Source of the DNA: Synechococcus sp. CS-1330
GTDB lineage: Bacteria; Cyanobacteriota; Cyanobacteriia; PCC-6307; Cyanobiaceae
Assembly (NCBI GenBank): GCA_025128025.1
Contig: JAHLYR010000065.1
Span: forward strand, 62,001 to 126,000
Length of the DNA stretch: 64,000 bases
Reading direction: 5' to 3'
In this document: piece after piece, positions 1-7,505 of the stretch
Position numbering within the stretch: position 1 is the stretch's first letter
Layout: each line of letters opens with the position of its first letter
Made by a program: the position numbers and the translations under genes
The notes under the pieces: generated by a model
What the model was told of the DNA's origin: nothing
The model's input: only the letters and a program-made list of their open reading frames with translations
Database searches by the model: none

Positions 1-320
1 CCGCTGGCGCCAGCCACCGTGATCGCCGCACTGCCGGCGTTGTACACGTTCACCACCGTGCCGATCGCAAAGGCCACGCTCGCCTCGCTGGGCACCGTCA
101 CCGTCACGCCCGCAGTGCTGGTGGCCACCGGCACCACCCTTCCCGCATCCTCCAGGGCCAAGGTGGTGTTGCCCGCGCGCACGGCGGTTTCCAGCAGCAG
201 CGGGGGTGGCAGCAGCTGGGCCACGAGGTTGGCCAGGGCCGCTGCGGGCAGCCGGTAGGTGCCGGCGCCGGGGCCGCTGGCTCGGGTGATTGCCAGCAGG
301 TCGGTGGGTTGCAGCGTCAT
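1..320 (-). CDS. Phage structural (tail or fibre-like) protein, partial
   Basis: Reading starts at an ATG at 318-320 and stays open to the window edge, so about 106 N-terminal residues are seen and the C-terminus is missing. The N-terminus (MTLQPTDLLAITRASG) resembles the start of the next upstream gene (…PQPSDLLLVQRGG), both of the type found at the start of cyanophage tail or decoration proteins. The visible part is rich in Ala, Thr and Val with beta-type sequence (TVTVPSEASVAFAIG). It lies 13 bases after the 221-residue protein at 334-999 in the same orientation. Exact virion role is not known. Confidence 0.55.
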   Translation of the reverse strand, partial: MTLQPTDLLAITRASGPGAGTYRLPAAALANLVAQLLPPPLLLETAVRAGNTTLALEDAGRVVPVATSTAGVTVTVPSEASVAFAIGTVVNVYNAGSAAITVAGAS

Positions 321-333
321 GCCTGTCCCGTCC

Positions 334-999
334 TCAAGGCAGGGCCGGCAGCGTGCTCAGATCGAGCGGCATGTAGTCGCCGGCTGGCTGGAGCACGGCC
401 ATCGCGGCCTGCAACTGGGCTGCATCCACCACCCGCTCTGGCGTGCCGGCCTCCAGGGCTTCCAGATCCGCCAGCTGCACCACACCGGTCGCCGCCGTCG
501 TGGCGGCTGCCACGGCCAGCATCGGTTGGGCGGGGTCGCTCTCATCCACGCTCAGCGGCGCACTCACCCGCACCGCCACCACCCCGGCGCCATCGGGGCC
601 GAGGGCGGCATTGGCGCTCCAGCTGCTGCCGTCAAACAGCAGCAGGTCTCCCTGGGCGATTGGTTGGCCGGTGATGCCAATCCAGCTCGCCAAGGCGGTG
701 CCGCCAGCGCTGGCCAGATGCACATCCCCCACCGCTGCTGTGGCTGGCGCTTCTGCACTGGTGGGGTCGATGGGGCCGCGGTAAGTGAGGGCACCGGAGA
801 TGGCGGCGTGGAGCGTGCCATCGGCATCCACCGACAGGTTGGTGCCGGGCTTGATCGCCCCGATCGCCGCCGCCGTGGCCGGCGTGAGCATGTAGGCCTT
901 CACGGCATCGGCGGTGGCCTTGTAAGGGGTGCCGCCGCGCTGCACCAGCAGCAGGTCGCTGGGCTGGGGCAGGGCGCGGGTGTCCGTGGTGGTGGCCAT
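334..999 (-). CDS. Phage tail-fibre or virion-surface protein
   Basis: A 221-residue protein with an N-terminal segment (PQPSDLLLVQRGGTPYKA) typical of phage structural proteins that begin with a trimming or attachment motif. The middle contains a segment that often introduces repeated fibre modules (GDLLLFDGSSWSANAALG) and the C-terminus a TGVVQLADLEALEAGTPE stretch, like the short tail-fibre repeats (TGVVQLA followed by a list of indices) of many phages. No enzymatic motif is visible. It is flanked by other small virion genes in the same direction. Function in host recognition is inference from these repeats. Confidence 0.6.
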   Translation of the reverse strand: MATTTDTRALPQPSDLLLVQRGGTPYKATADAVKAYMLTPATAAAIGAIKPGTNLSVDADGTLHAAISGALTYRGPIDPTSAEAPATAAVGDVHLASAGGTALASWIGITGQPIAQGDLLLFDGSSWSANAALGPDGAGVVAVRVSAPLSVDESDPAQPMLAVAAATTAATGVVQLADLEALEAGTPERVVDAAQLQAAMAVLQPAGDYMPLDLSTLPALP

Positions 1000-1040
1000 G
1001 GCGATCAGTTCAGAACGGAGGGAGTGAGCCGGGGGTGGCG

Positions 1041-1283
1041 TCAGGGCGGCAGGGGGCTGAGCAGCCGCAAGTCCAGGGCCAGCACCACCAGCCCATCGCC
1101 AGCGGCAGCACTCAGCAGCGGTGCCAGGGCCTCCACCGCGGAGATGCCGCCGGTTGGGGGTGGTTCAGGGCTGCAGCTGTCCTGCAGTTGGGCCTCGCCC
1201 AGGAAGATCAGCCCCCGGGGCCGTGCCTCGCTGCGGCACTGAGCCGCCAGGGCCGCCAACACGGCCGGATCGGGAGTGGCCAT
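1041..1283 (-). CDS. Small phage protein of unknown function
   Basis: An 80-residue reading frame between two recognised structural-type genes and in the same orientation, with short intergenic gaps on both sides (41 and 48 bases). The protein has an Ala-rich helical start (MATPDPAVLAALAAQCRSE) and a C-terminal hydrophobic stretch (GDGLVVLALDLRLLSPLP). No family was recognised. The position and phage-like gene packing are the main support. A position-specific role in the tail is possible but not shown. Confidence 0.5.
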   Translation of the reverse strand: MATPDPAVLAALAAQCRSEARPRGLIFLGEAQLQDSCSPEPPPTGGISAVEALAPLLSAAAGDGLVVLALDLRLLSPLPP

Positions 1284-1331
1284 CGGCAGCAGGACGGTGC
1301 TCCTGAGCTGTTGCCAGGCCCAGGCCAGGGA

Positions 1332-2006
1332 TCAGAGCAGGGCATCACCCAGCTCCAGGGCGGCGAGATCATCAGCGGCGGTGCCGCTGGCAGGGGCCTC
1401 CAAGGCTGTGGCCTGCTCGATCAGCTCCGCCTTGGTCTGGCTGCCATCGAGCTCCACGCCGTGCACGGCTGAGCAGTAATCGACGATCTGAGCCTTGGTC
1501 ATCGCCTGGAAGTCGGGCGGCTCGGCAGCCAGCAGGGCTTCTCCGCTGGTGGCGTCGTCGCCAGTGACGGTTTCCGTGGGGGGCTCCGGTTCTGTGGTGC
1601 CGGGGAATTCCGGCTCAATGGGCAGCTCGAGGGCCGGCTCAGCCTTTGGTTCGCCAGCCGGGGCTGGTTCTGGATCGGGGTCTGGTTGCTCAGGCTCCGG
1701 TTCTGGCGCCGGCGCGGTTGCATCCGGCTGCAGCTCCCAGCCCAGGGCCTGCCAGCCGGCCAGGTGCACCGGCCAGATCGAGCGGGTCTGGCCGTCTTTG
1801 CTGATCAGGAGCTGGCTGGGCGGCAGCAGCGCGGCATCGCCCACGCCTGGATCCGGGGTGACAGTGAGGCGCTGCTCCGGGCCATTCAGCCCCGCCGGTG
1901 TGGAGACGGGGTTGGAGCCATCGAGAGGCTGGAGCAGCTCCAGCGGCAGGGCCTCAGAACCCGCCGCCAGGGTCAGTGACTCCAATGGGTTACTCATGGC
2001 ACTCAC
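1332..2006 (-). CDS. Phage protein with acidic Pro-Glu linker and HeH/SAP-like helix pair
   Basis: A 224-residue protein. Residues about 90-150 are an acidic, Pro/Glu-rich linker (PEPEPEQPDPDPEPAP). It is followed near residues 167-200 by a helical segment, AMTKAQIVDYCSAVHG then SQTKAELIEQA, which looks like the HeH/LEM or SAP helix-extension-helix motif found in phage structural and terminator proteins. The N-terminal 90 residues look globular. Only one base separates it from the next upstream gene (stop 2008), so both are probably translated from one message. The start may be the ATG at 2006 or the in-frame ATG at 1997. Confidence 0.6.
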   Translation of the reverse strand: MSAMSNPLESLTLAAGSEALPLELLQPLDGSNPVSTPAGLNGPEQRLTVTPDPGVGDAALLPPSQLLISKDGQTRSIWPVHLAGWQALGWELQPDATAPAPEPEPEQPDPDPEPAPAGEPKAEPALELPIEPEFPGTTEPEPPTETVTGDDATSGEALLAAEPPDFQAMTKAQIVDYCSAVHGVELDGSQTKAELIEQATALEAPASGTAADDLAALELGDALL

Positions 2007-2007
2007 C

Positions 2008-2442
2008 TCAAAGCCCCTGGTTGGCAGTCAGCGCCACGCACATCCCTACCGGTGTGCTCGGAGAGATCACAGCGCGGGCCAGCCGCAAGCAGGGCGGTGT
2101 AACCAGTTCGCTGTCGGCTGGATTCAGCAGCAGGGCAGCACCGCTGATGCTTGCCTCCACCTTGCCGCCAGCCGCAGGAATGGCGACGGCGGCGGCAGTT
2201 ATCCAGCTGCCGGCGGTGCCGTCAGTCAGCAGCGGCGCTAGCTCCAGCGTCACGGTTACCGCGTCGCTGTGGCCGGGGTGAGAGGCCACCAGCACAAAGG
2301 AGCAGGAGGCATCGAGGTCGGTGCCGAGGTTGATGACATCGCCGCTGCTGCGGCTGTGTTCGTAGCAGTCGGTTGCCGAATGGTTGATCCAGCCGACGAG
2401 CACCGTCTGGGCATCGAGCAGCCGGGTGGCTTGGGTGGTCAT
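2008..2442 (-). CDS. Phage structural protein of unknown function
   Basis: A 144-residue protein starting at the ATG at 2440-2442 (MTTQATRLLDAQTVLVG). The open frame extends further upstream to 2592, but that extension overlaps the capsid gene end and has shadow-like composition, so the internal start is preferred. The sequence is beta-rich (SFVLVASHPGHSDAVTVTLE) and has no catalytic motif. It follows the major capsid gene, the usual place of a head-decoration or head-tail joining protein, but that role is only inferred from position. Confidence 0.6.
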   Translation of the reverse strand: MTTQATRLLDAQTVLVGWINHSATDCYEHSRSSGDVINLGTDLDASCSFVLVASHPGHSDAVTVTLELAPLLTDGTAGSWITAAAVAIPAAGGKVEASISGAALLLNPADSELVTPPCLRLARAVISPSTPVGMCVALTANQGL

Positions 2443-2507
2443 GGATAGGGCTCCTATGGGGAATGAATGTGTGGTTCTGGGCAGTCCTCCGGGGTTGGGG
2501 CTGGCGC

Positions 2508-3422
2508 TTAGGGCAGCACCAGCGGCATGGGCGCCACGTTGTAAAGCCGTGCGGCTGCCTTGCGGTTGCAGACGGCAAAGCCCACGTACCAATCCACCCG
2601 CGTGCGGAACACCGGTGCGTCGTGCACCTCCCCGAAATCACGCACCGCAATGCCATACCTGCCCTCAAACGGACCCTGCAGACCGCAGACCGCCGCATCA
2701 CCCAGCACGCAGCAATAGATCGAAGTGGTGCCAGCTGGTTCGTCGTAACCGAGTACGGCATGGCCCTCGGCGTCCTCCTCCACCAGCAGGATCTCGATCC
2801 CCTCGAAGTAGTGGCGGCCGTCGATCACCTCATACAGCTCGCCGCCGGCCTGACGGGAGGCGGTGCTGATCTGGCGGCGGGCGGCCTTACTGGCGATCAG
2901 CACCTTGTCGCCGCCGTAGCCGATCACGCTGTCGCTCAATGCCTCAAGCGCCAGCAGGTTGAGGGTGCTGCCACCGTTGTCGATTGTTTGCTCGTCTCCA
3001 GGTGCCAGGCGCTTGCTCAGCCCGTTGAAGGCGCGTGGATCAAAGGTGTCATCGCCATTGATGATCGCCGCCTCAAGAGTCAGACGCATGGAGCGCACCT
3101 TCATCTCGGTCTGGGCAGCTCTGGCCTCAGGGCCCTGCAGATCCACGATCGAGCGGTCCACATCCAGATCACCGCCAAAGAGGTGCACAAACTCCGAATC
3201 GGAGTTGATCACCCCATAGCTCTGGCGGTAGCCCTCATTCACTGCCCGGAAGCCAACGCGGGGCAGCTTGGTTTCTGCCGGGAAGCTCAAAGAGCCGCCG
3301 ACAAGGTTGCGGAAGGGCAGGCGGCGCAGCAGCTCCCCCTCAGCAAAGGTCTTGAGCACCGCCAGCTGTTCAGCGCGGCGGGCATATTTCTGCGCCTCGA
3401 TCAAGGTCAGGCCCAAGGGCAC
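2508..3422 (-). CDS. Phage major capsid protein
   Basis: About 304 residues when started at the GTG at 3420-3422. The N-terminal helix (TLIEAQKYARRAEQLAVLK), then LPFRNLVGG and LPRVGFRAVNEGYRQSYG, match the usual opening of HK97-fold phage major capsid proteins, in which an N-terminal arm precedes a 'GxAxxVNEGY' type segment. Other fold-typical stretches are IINGDDTFDPRAFNGL and GGDKVLIASKAARRQI. An upstream in-frame ATG at 3537-3539 would add 39 residues with no family likeness and would overlap the start of the divergent antitoxin gene. Followed by other structural genes in the same direction. Confidence 0.8.
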   Translation of the reverse strand: MPLGLTLIEAQKYARRAEQLAVLKTFAEGELLRRLPFRNLVGGSLSFPAETKLPRVGFRAVNEGYRQSYGVINSDSEFVHLFGGDLDVDRSIVDLQGPEARAAQTEMKVRSMRLTLEAAIINGDDTFDPRAFNGLSKRLAPGDEQTIDNGGSTLNLLALEALSDSVIGYGGDKVLIASKAARRQISTASRQAGGELYEVIDGRHYFEGIEILLVEEDAEGHAVLGYDEPAGTTSIYCCVLGDAAVCGLQGPFEGRYGIAVRDFGEVHDAPVFRTRVDWYVGFAVCNRKAAARLYNVAPMPLVLP

Positions 3423-3529
3423 TCTCCCGGGGCCTTGCCCCAGTGACAACAGCAGCTGTTGCCAGGTCGCGGCTGGACCCTTGGATGGTGGAGTGATCAG
3501 CGGCCAAAGAAGCCGCTTAGCCTGATCCC

Positions 3530-3748
3530 ATGGCGCCATCCCGCATCACCCACAACCCTGAGCAGTGCGGCGGTAAGCCCTGCATCCGCGGCATGCGCAT
3601 TCGCGTGCGGGATGTCCTGGAGCTCTATGCCGCGGGGTTGAGCAGCGAGCAGATCCTTGCCGACTATCCGGATTTGGAGCCGGAGGACCTCAGCGCTGCA
3701 CTGGATTACGCAGCCCGGGAGATCGACCATCCGGTGTTGGTGGGATGA
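3530..3748 (+). CDS. DUF433 antitoxin-like protein
   Basis: A 72-residue protein of the DUF433 family, small winged-helix proteins that act with a PIN-like partner in type II toxin-antitoxin pairs. Visible family features are HNPEQCGGKPCIRGMRIRV near the N-terminus and the C-terminal helix with GLSSEQILADYPDLEPEDL. The stop overlaps the start of the DUF5615 gene (ATGA). It lies opposite to the flanking capsid gene; the ATG at 3530 is part of a 10-base palindrome (3530-3539) that also supplies a minus-strand ATG. It is cargo within the prophage. Confidence 0.85.
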   Translation: MAPSRITHNPEQCGGKPCIRGMRIRVRDVLELYAAGLSSEQILADYPDLEPEDLSAALDYAAREIDHPVLVG

Positions 3749-4101
3749 CGCTGTGGCTGGATGCCCAGCTGCCGCCTGCCCTGGCCCGCTGGATCGGTGA
3801 GCAGCCATGGGGTGTGGAGGCCGTCCCTGTGCGGGAGATCGGGTTGCGGGATGCCAGCGATCCGGAGATCTTCCGCCGGGCACGGGCCGCGAATGCGGTG
3901 GTGATGACCAAAGACCGGGACTTCATCCGCCTGCTGGATGAGCAAGGACCCCCTCCCCAGGTGATCTGGCTGCGGCTGGGGAACAGCAGTAATGCGGCGC
4001 TGCAGCAAGTGCTCACAACCACCCTTCCGCAGGCTCTGGAGCTATTGCGCAGCGGTGAACCCTGGGTGGAGATCAGGCCGCAGGCCAACTCCGGCAGCTG
4101 A
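3745..4101 (+). CDS. DUF5615 PIN-like toxin
   Basis: A 118-residue protein of the DUF5615 (PIN-like) family, predicted ribonuclease toxins paired with DUF433 proteins. Acidic residues expected for metal binding are present: MTLWLDAQLPPALARW at the N-terminus, then the central AVVMTKDRDFIRLLDEQG, and VIWLRLGNSSN towards the C-terminus. It overlaps the antitoxin gene by four bases, as usual for co-translated pairs. RNase activity and target are inferred from the family only. Confidence 0.85.
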   Translation: MTLWLDAQLPPALARWIGEQPWGVEAVPVREIGLRDASDPEIFRRARAANAVVMTKDRDFIRLLDEQGPPPQVIWLRLGNSSNAALQQVLTTTLPQALELLRSGEPWVEIRPQANSGS

Positions 4102-4153
4102 TTCCTCTCCCTCAGGCATGGCCCATCCATGCAGGGGTGGCAGGTCCTGATGG

Positions 4154-4645
4154 TTAAAGCCAGGCCACCAAAGCAGCGCCGATAGCCATCAGCACAACCC
4201 CGAGCCAGGCCTTGAGATCGAGCTGCTCACCTAGCAGCAGCAGCGCCAGCAGGGCAATCAGCACAACACTGAGCTTGTCGAGCGCCGCCACCCCAGCGAC
4301 GGGCCCCAGCTGCAGGGCGCGGCTGTAGCAGAACCAAGACACCCCTGTTGCCAGAGCGGAGAGGGCGAGAGCGCCCAGGCTGAGAGCGGGCAGCTGGCGC
4401 AGCTCCTGCCAATCGAGCCGGCCACTTACCAGCAGCACCAGAGCCAGCACAATCGCCACGGCCAGGGTGCGGAACAGGGTGGCCATTCCCGCATCCACCC
4501 CCTGCACGCCCACCTTGACCAATAGAGCGGTTATGGCTGCAGAGAGCGCCGCCGCTACAGCCCACAGCTGCCAGTTCTGCACGGGGCGTCTTGCATTGGG
4601 AAGCTGCGAGCGAAGGCTATTCGCGCTGGCAAGCCTTCTGTGCAC
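4154..4645 (-). CDS. EamA-family half-transporter (DMT superfamily)
   Basis: A 163-residue hydrophobic protein with five likely membrane helices, equal to one EamA repeat; full DMT exporters have two. Features are TALLVKVGVQGVDAGMAT near the start, FRTLAVAIVLALVLLVSG, FCYSRALQLGPVAGVAALD and the terminal LGEQLDLKAWLGVVLMAIG, all typical of the 140-residue EamA proteins. The first 20 residues are basic and not family-like, so a GTG at 4580-4582 may be the real start. It stands convergent to the DUF5615 gene and divergent from the YkuD gene. Substrate is unknown. Its presence among phage genes is unusual. Confidence 0.8.
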   Translation of the reverse strand: MHRRLASANSLRSQLPNARRPVQNWQLWAVAAALSAAITALLVKVGVQGVDAGMATLFRTLAVAIVLALVLLVSGRLDWQELRQLPALSLGALALSALATGVSWFCYSRALQLGPVAGVAALDKLSVVLIALLALLLLGEQLDLKAWLGVVLMAIGAALVAWL

Positions 4646-4736
4646 AAGCCCACTGAAAAGTGTTGGGGGCTAGGGGAGCCTTGCGTTGGCGGTGCGGTTC
4701 TGTCGCTGGCAAAGGCATTGGTCAGCACCACTCCCC

Positions 4737-5471
4737 ATGACCACCCCGATGAGCGCCGAGCGGTTCAGTGACCGCTTCCGCTTCTACCGCGACCAGCCCC
4801 AGCAGCAGCGCGGCGTTCTGCTGCTGTTTGAGGCAATCAGCAGCAGCGACCAGGGCACAGAGATCCTTGATGAGCAGGCCCCTTGGGCCATCGCCTTCAG
4901 CGAGCAGCCTCCGCAGGCGCCTGTCCCTGCTGGTGGTCTCGATCCCCGCGGTTCAGAGGAAGCCGGCATGGCCGGGCCGCAGAAGGCAGCACCGGTCAAA
5001 CCGGGTGATTCCTACCTGCTGGTGAATGACCGGGATGAGGACATGGAGGCCTACGACCACAGCGGCAAGTTCCTGTGGAAGCTCCCCTGCCTGGCCCGCG
5101 GCCAGGGCGCTGACACCGACTGGAGCCACACCAACACCGACACCCCGCCGGGGCTCTACAAATTGGGGCAGCTCTATGCGGACTACGAGCAGAACCCCAA
5201 TCCGCCCTGCTCCGATACCGCCATGGCCTACGGCTGGTACTCGTTTGACCTGGAGGAGTTAGAAGGCCAGGAGGTCAAGGCCGGCCGGGCCGGGATCATG
5301 CTTCACGGCGGTGGATCAGCCTGCGGCTGGCCTGGGGCCTGGGCTCCGCAGCAGCCGCTACATCCCACCTTGGGTTGCATCCGCATTCACAACGCCGATC
5401 TACGCGACAGGGTGCTGCCCCTCTACCGCCAAGGCACGGTGTATGTGGGGGTGTTCCAGGAAAAAAAGTGA
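4737..5471 (+). CDS. YkuD-fold L,D-transpeptidase-like protein, possible phage endolysin
   Basis: 244 residues from the ATG at 4737 (a second ATG at 4749 is possible). The C-terminal half is a YkuD catalytic domain: GIMLHGGG with His190, then HPTLGCIRIHNADLRD with the nucleophile Cys214 and Arg216. The middle contains DTPPGLYKLGQLY, as in YkuD proteins. These enzymes act on the stem peptides of peptidoglycan. No signal peptide is visible, which fits export or release through a holin. The next gene encodes a two-helix membrane protein with holin features. A lysis role is inferred; L,D-transpeptidase or carboxypeptidase activity is equally possible. Confidence 0.75.
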   Translation: MTTPMSAERFSDRFRFYRDQPQQQRGVLLLFEAISSSDQGTEILDEQAPWAIAFSEQPPQAPVPAGGLDPRGSEEAGMAGPQKAAPVKPGDSYLLVNDRDEDMEAYDHSGKFLWKLPCLARGQGADTDWSHTNTDTPPGLYKLGQLYADYEQNPNPPCSDTAMAYGWYSFDLEELEGQEVKAGRAGIMLHGGGSACGWPGAWAPQQPLHPTLGCIRIHNADLRDRVLPLYRQGTVYVGVFQEKK

Positions 5472-5531
5472 CGGCGGGGCTTGTGCTGCCTCCCGCAGTG
5501 GGCTGATCAACCAGCAGCAGGAAAAAGAACC

Positions 5532-5795
5532 GTGACACCAGAACCAGCACCACGGCCACCCTTCGATCGGGAGCGGTTTGTGTTCAAGATGCTGGCGGTG
5601 GTGATCGGCACCCAGCTGCTGATCTATTCGTTGGCCGCTGGGGTCTGCGGCCAAAGGGCGCTCCAGGGCCGGCCTGTCGGTCAGATCTGCCCAGGCACGC
5701 TGGAGCAGCTACAGGGCGGCTTTGATTCCACCCTCAAGCTGCTGCTGGCACTGCTGGGCGGTGCAGCGCTGTCGCGGATGGCACCTCCCTCTTGA
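5532..5795 (+). CDS. Two-helix membrane protein, probable holin
   Basis: 87 residues from a GTG at 5532 preceded by an AGGAAA ribosome-binding site. A charged N-terminus (FDRERFVFK) is followed by two hydrophobic helices, MLAVVIGTQLLIYSLAAGV and LKLLLALLGGAALS, separated by a polar loop, as in class II holins. It begins 60 bases after the YkuD gene in the same direction. The pairing of a small two-helix protein with a peptidoglycan enzyme inside a prophage is the evidence for a holin. No family was recognised by sequence. Confidence 0.6.
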   Translation: MTPEPAPRPPFDRERFVFKMLAVVIGTQLLIYSLAAGVCGQRALQGRPVGQICPGTLEQLQGGFDSTLKLLLALLGGAALSRMAPPS

Positions 5796-5815
5796 GCACG
5801 ATCAAGCTCCTGCTC

Positions 5816-5911
5816 TCACTGCCTAGGCCGCAACACCAGCCAAACAATCAGCAGCATGCTGCCGGTGCTCACCAGCGTAAAAATCCAATCGGCGTAGGGA
5901 GTCCAGGGCAT
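5816..5911 (-). CDS. 31-residue single-helix membrane micro-protein, copy 1
   Basis: A 31-residue frame starting MPWTPYADWIFTLVSTG and ending VWLVLRPRQ: one membrane helix with a short polar head and a basic tail. A near-identical 31-residue frame lies at 31590-31685, with the same length and the same start and end. Conservation between two distant copies at the protein level argues that it is a real gene. The function is unknown. It is convergent with the holin-like gene. Confidence 0.6.
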   Translation of the reverse strand: MPWTPYADWIFTLVSTGSMLLIVWLVLRPRQ

Positions 5912-6051
5912 CCACCCAGCCTGCCTCCACCGGATACCCCTTACAGCCGAATCAAACAACCGAATTTCGGGTGTTTGATCGCTCCGAGCTTCCACCCGTT
6001 TGCTCCCGCTCTGGGATTCCAGTTCTGCGCTGAACAGGCCGCACATCCGGT

Positions 6052-6087
6052 CTTGCTCCACCCACTCGCGCCTGCTCAGGGATTCCG
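6052..6087. repeat. 36-bp dispersed repeat, copy 1
   Basis: This stretch, beginning CTTGCTCCACCCACTCGCGC, recurs at 7026-7061 with two mismatches. Both copies lie in gene-poor DNA on either side of the coiled-coil gene and its terminator. A shorter relative (CTCGCGCCTGCTCGGG) lies at about 7124-7139. Confidence 0.7.
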
Positions 6088-6227
6088 CTGCACCCCAATA
6101 AGGCCCAGGTCCAAAACTCTTGAGTTGCCCACCAGTGGCTTGCTCCGGGCTTCCTCAGTCTGAGGCATTCCTGCGTCATGCCTCCGCTTCGGGAAGTCCC
6201 GTCGCTGCGCCCAATGGCGCCGATTTC

Positions 6228-6533
6228 ATGGCTATCCGCTCTGCTGCTGCCTCACCGTTCTGCAGGCCAGAGGAAGATCCGTTCCTGCTGCTCGAATCCA
6301 CCCTCCGTTCCATCGAGGTGGTGCTGATGCTGCGGCGTGATCTGCCGCTGCGCCGCACCTGGAGCGAGCAGCCCTATGGAGAAGAGGAGATCACCCGCCT
6401 GGAAGAGGAGGTCCTGCCCGCCATCCGCAAGTGTCTGGCCCGCGTTGATGAGCTCGATCAGCGGCTGCTGGCCCAGCATGAGTTGCTGGTGCTGCGCTGT
6501 GAGCTCGAATCCAAGCGGCACGCTCTGGCCTAA
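6228..6533 (+). CDS. Small helical protein of unknown function
   Basis: 101 residues from the ATG at 6228. After a short Ala/Ser-rich start the sequence is almost wholly helical and charged (ITRLEEEVLPAIRKCLARVD, LLAQHELLVLRCELESK), suggesting a coiled coil. It is followed at 6561-6585 by a strong rho-independent terminator, which supports it as an expressed gene. The open frame extends upstream to 6120 but that part covers repeat-bearing intergenic DNA. No family was recognised. Confidence 0.6.
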   Translation: MAIRSAAASPFCRPEEDPFLLLESTLRSIEVVLMLRRDLPLRRTWSEQPYGEEEITRLEEEVLPAIRKCLARVDELDQRLLAQHELLVLRCELESKRHALA

Positions 6534-6560
6534 GGCCCAGGAGCCCCAGGCTCAAGCCCT

Positions 6561-6585
6561 GCCGGGGGCCTAATCCCGGCTTTTT
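6561..6585 (+). terminator. Rho-independent terminator
   Basis: Perfect 6-bp stem GCCGGG / CCCGGC with an 8-base loop followed by TTTTT, 28 bases after the stop of the helical protein gene. Confidence 0.85.
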
Positions 6586-6784
6586 CACCCTGTTGGTTTG
6601 CTGGCGTTCAGGGTCAGCCGTGGTGCAGCGCAGGGGAGAGCACTTCCCCGATAGTTCGCCCAAGCGCCAGCAACCTGACGGGCTGGCAGCGCCGCAGCGT
6701 CAAGGCCAAGGCAAGCGCCCTGCTGGCGGCCTTGACCCGGCGGCTTGTTGGGCGCGAGTGGGGGCGTTTTTTCTCCTTCCTGCG

Positions 6785-6961
6785 ATGCAAGCCACCTCCA
6801 CCCTGCTCCGCTCCAGCAGCACCAGGCAGCGCAAGGCCGGCCCAGCCACCACAGCAGCTCGGCAGCTTGTGCTCTTCTCTTTGCCCGAGCCGATCGCCTG
6901 CTGCTGGGATCTGATCTGCCCAGAGGAAGCCTGGGAGCAGCCCCTGCGCTGGGCCGTCTAG
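6785..6961 (+). CDS. Possible 58-residue protein
   Basis: An ATG at 6785 opens a 58-residue frame (MQATSTLLRSSSTRQRK to PEEAWEQPLRWAV) with a less biased composition than the frames around it. There is no clear ribosome-binding site and no family match that I recognise. It lies in an otherwise gene-poor stretch. It may be spurious. Confidence 0.25.
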   Translation: MQATSTLLRSSSTRQRKAGPATTAARQLVLFSLPEPIACCWDLICPEEAWEQPLRWAV

Positions 6962-7025
6962 GGCCGAGCCCTGCTCGAGGCCGTTGCGCTGCGCGGCGCA
7001 CCGATCAGTGCGATCAACTGGCGGC

Positions 7026-7061
7026 CTTGCTCCACCCACTCGCGCCTGCTCGGGGATTGCG
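7026..7061. repeat. 36-bp dispersed repeat, copy 2
   Basis: Second copy of the repeat at 6052-6087, differing at two positions. Confidence 0.7.
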
Positions 7062-7444
7062 CGGCGGCCGCTGACCGACCCGCCTGGTTGGCCGGGATGT
7101 AGCCAAGGCCTATGCCGCTACGCCTCTCGCGCCTGCTCGGGCTACGCGGCTCCGGCCGGGGTGAGCACCAGGAGGGAAAGACTCACCGCCATGCCAGGCC
7201 ATCAGGCAGGTAAGGCCCCAAGCAACAGACGAACGCTGGCCGGGGTGCAGCAGATCGGGCCGCAGGTTGCCGCTACACGGCAGGCCACATCAGCTCAAAA
7301 CGGGCCGCTTGGCAGTCCTCGATCGCAGAAGGGCGAGCAGGTCTGTTCACCGGACGCGGTGAGGATGCAGCAAGGGTCTTTCAGCAGGACCACCGGGCGT
7401 TGGCTGGCTGGGCGTTGCGAAACCCCTCCGCAGCATGCCCCTGC

Positions 7445-7505
7445 GGCTCGCACTAGCAAGGGCTGACGCAAGGCTCGCGGTGCTCGCCCCTGGCTAGTGC
7501 GAGCC
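7445..7505. repeat. Long imperfect inverted repeat
   Basis: Arms 7445-7462 and 7488-7505 are 18 bp each with one mismatch, containing a perfect 13-bp core GGCTCGCACTAGC / GCTAGTGCGAGCC, around a 25-base centre. No T-run follows, so it is not a standard terminator. It lies 41 bases upstream of the small gene at 7546. It may be a structured 5' leader or the remnant of a small mobile element. Confidence 0.65.

Noticed and set aside
259-1242. 327-residue plus-strand frame over the tail-like genes
   Set aside because: It is His/Gly/Arg-rich, has no family features and lies antisense to two well-formed minus-strand phage genes; it is a product of high GC.
2463-3446. 327-residue plus-strand frame
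   Set aside because: Antisense over the whole major capsid gene, which has clear family features on the other strand.
6280-6305. CTCGAATCC stretch as a second tRNA fragment
   Set aside because: No T-stem pairing around it and it lies inside a plausible coding region.
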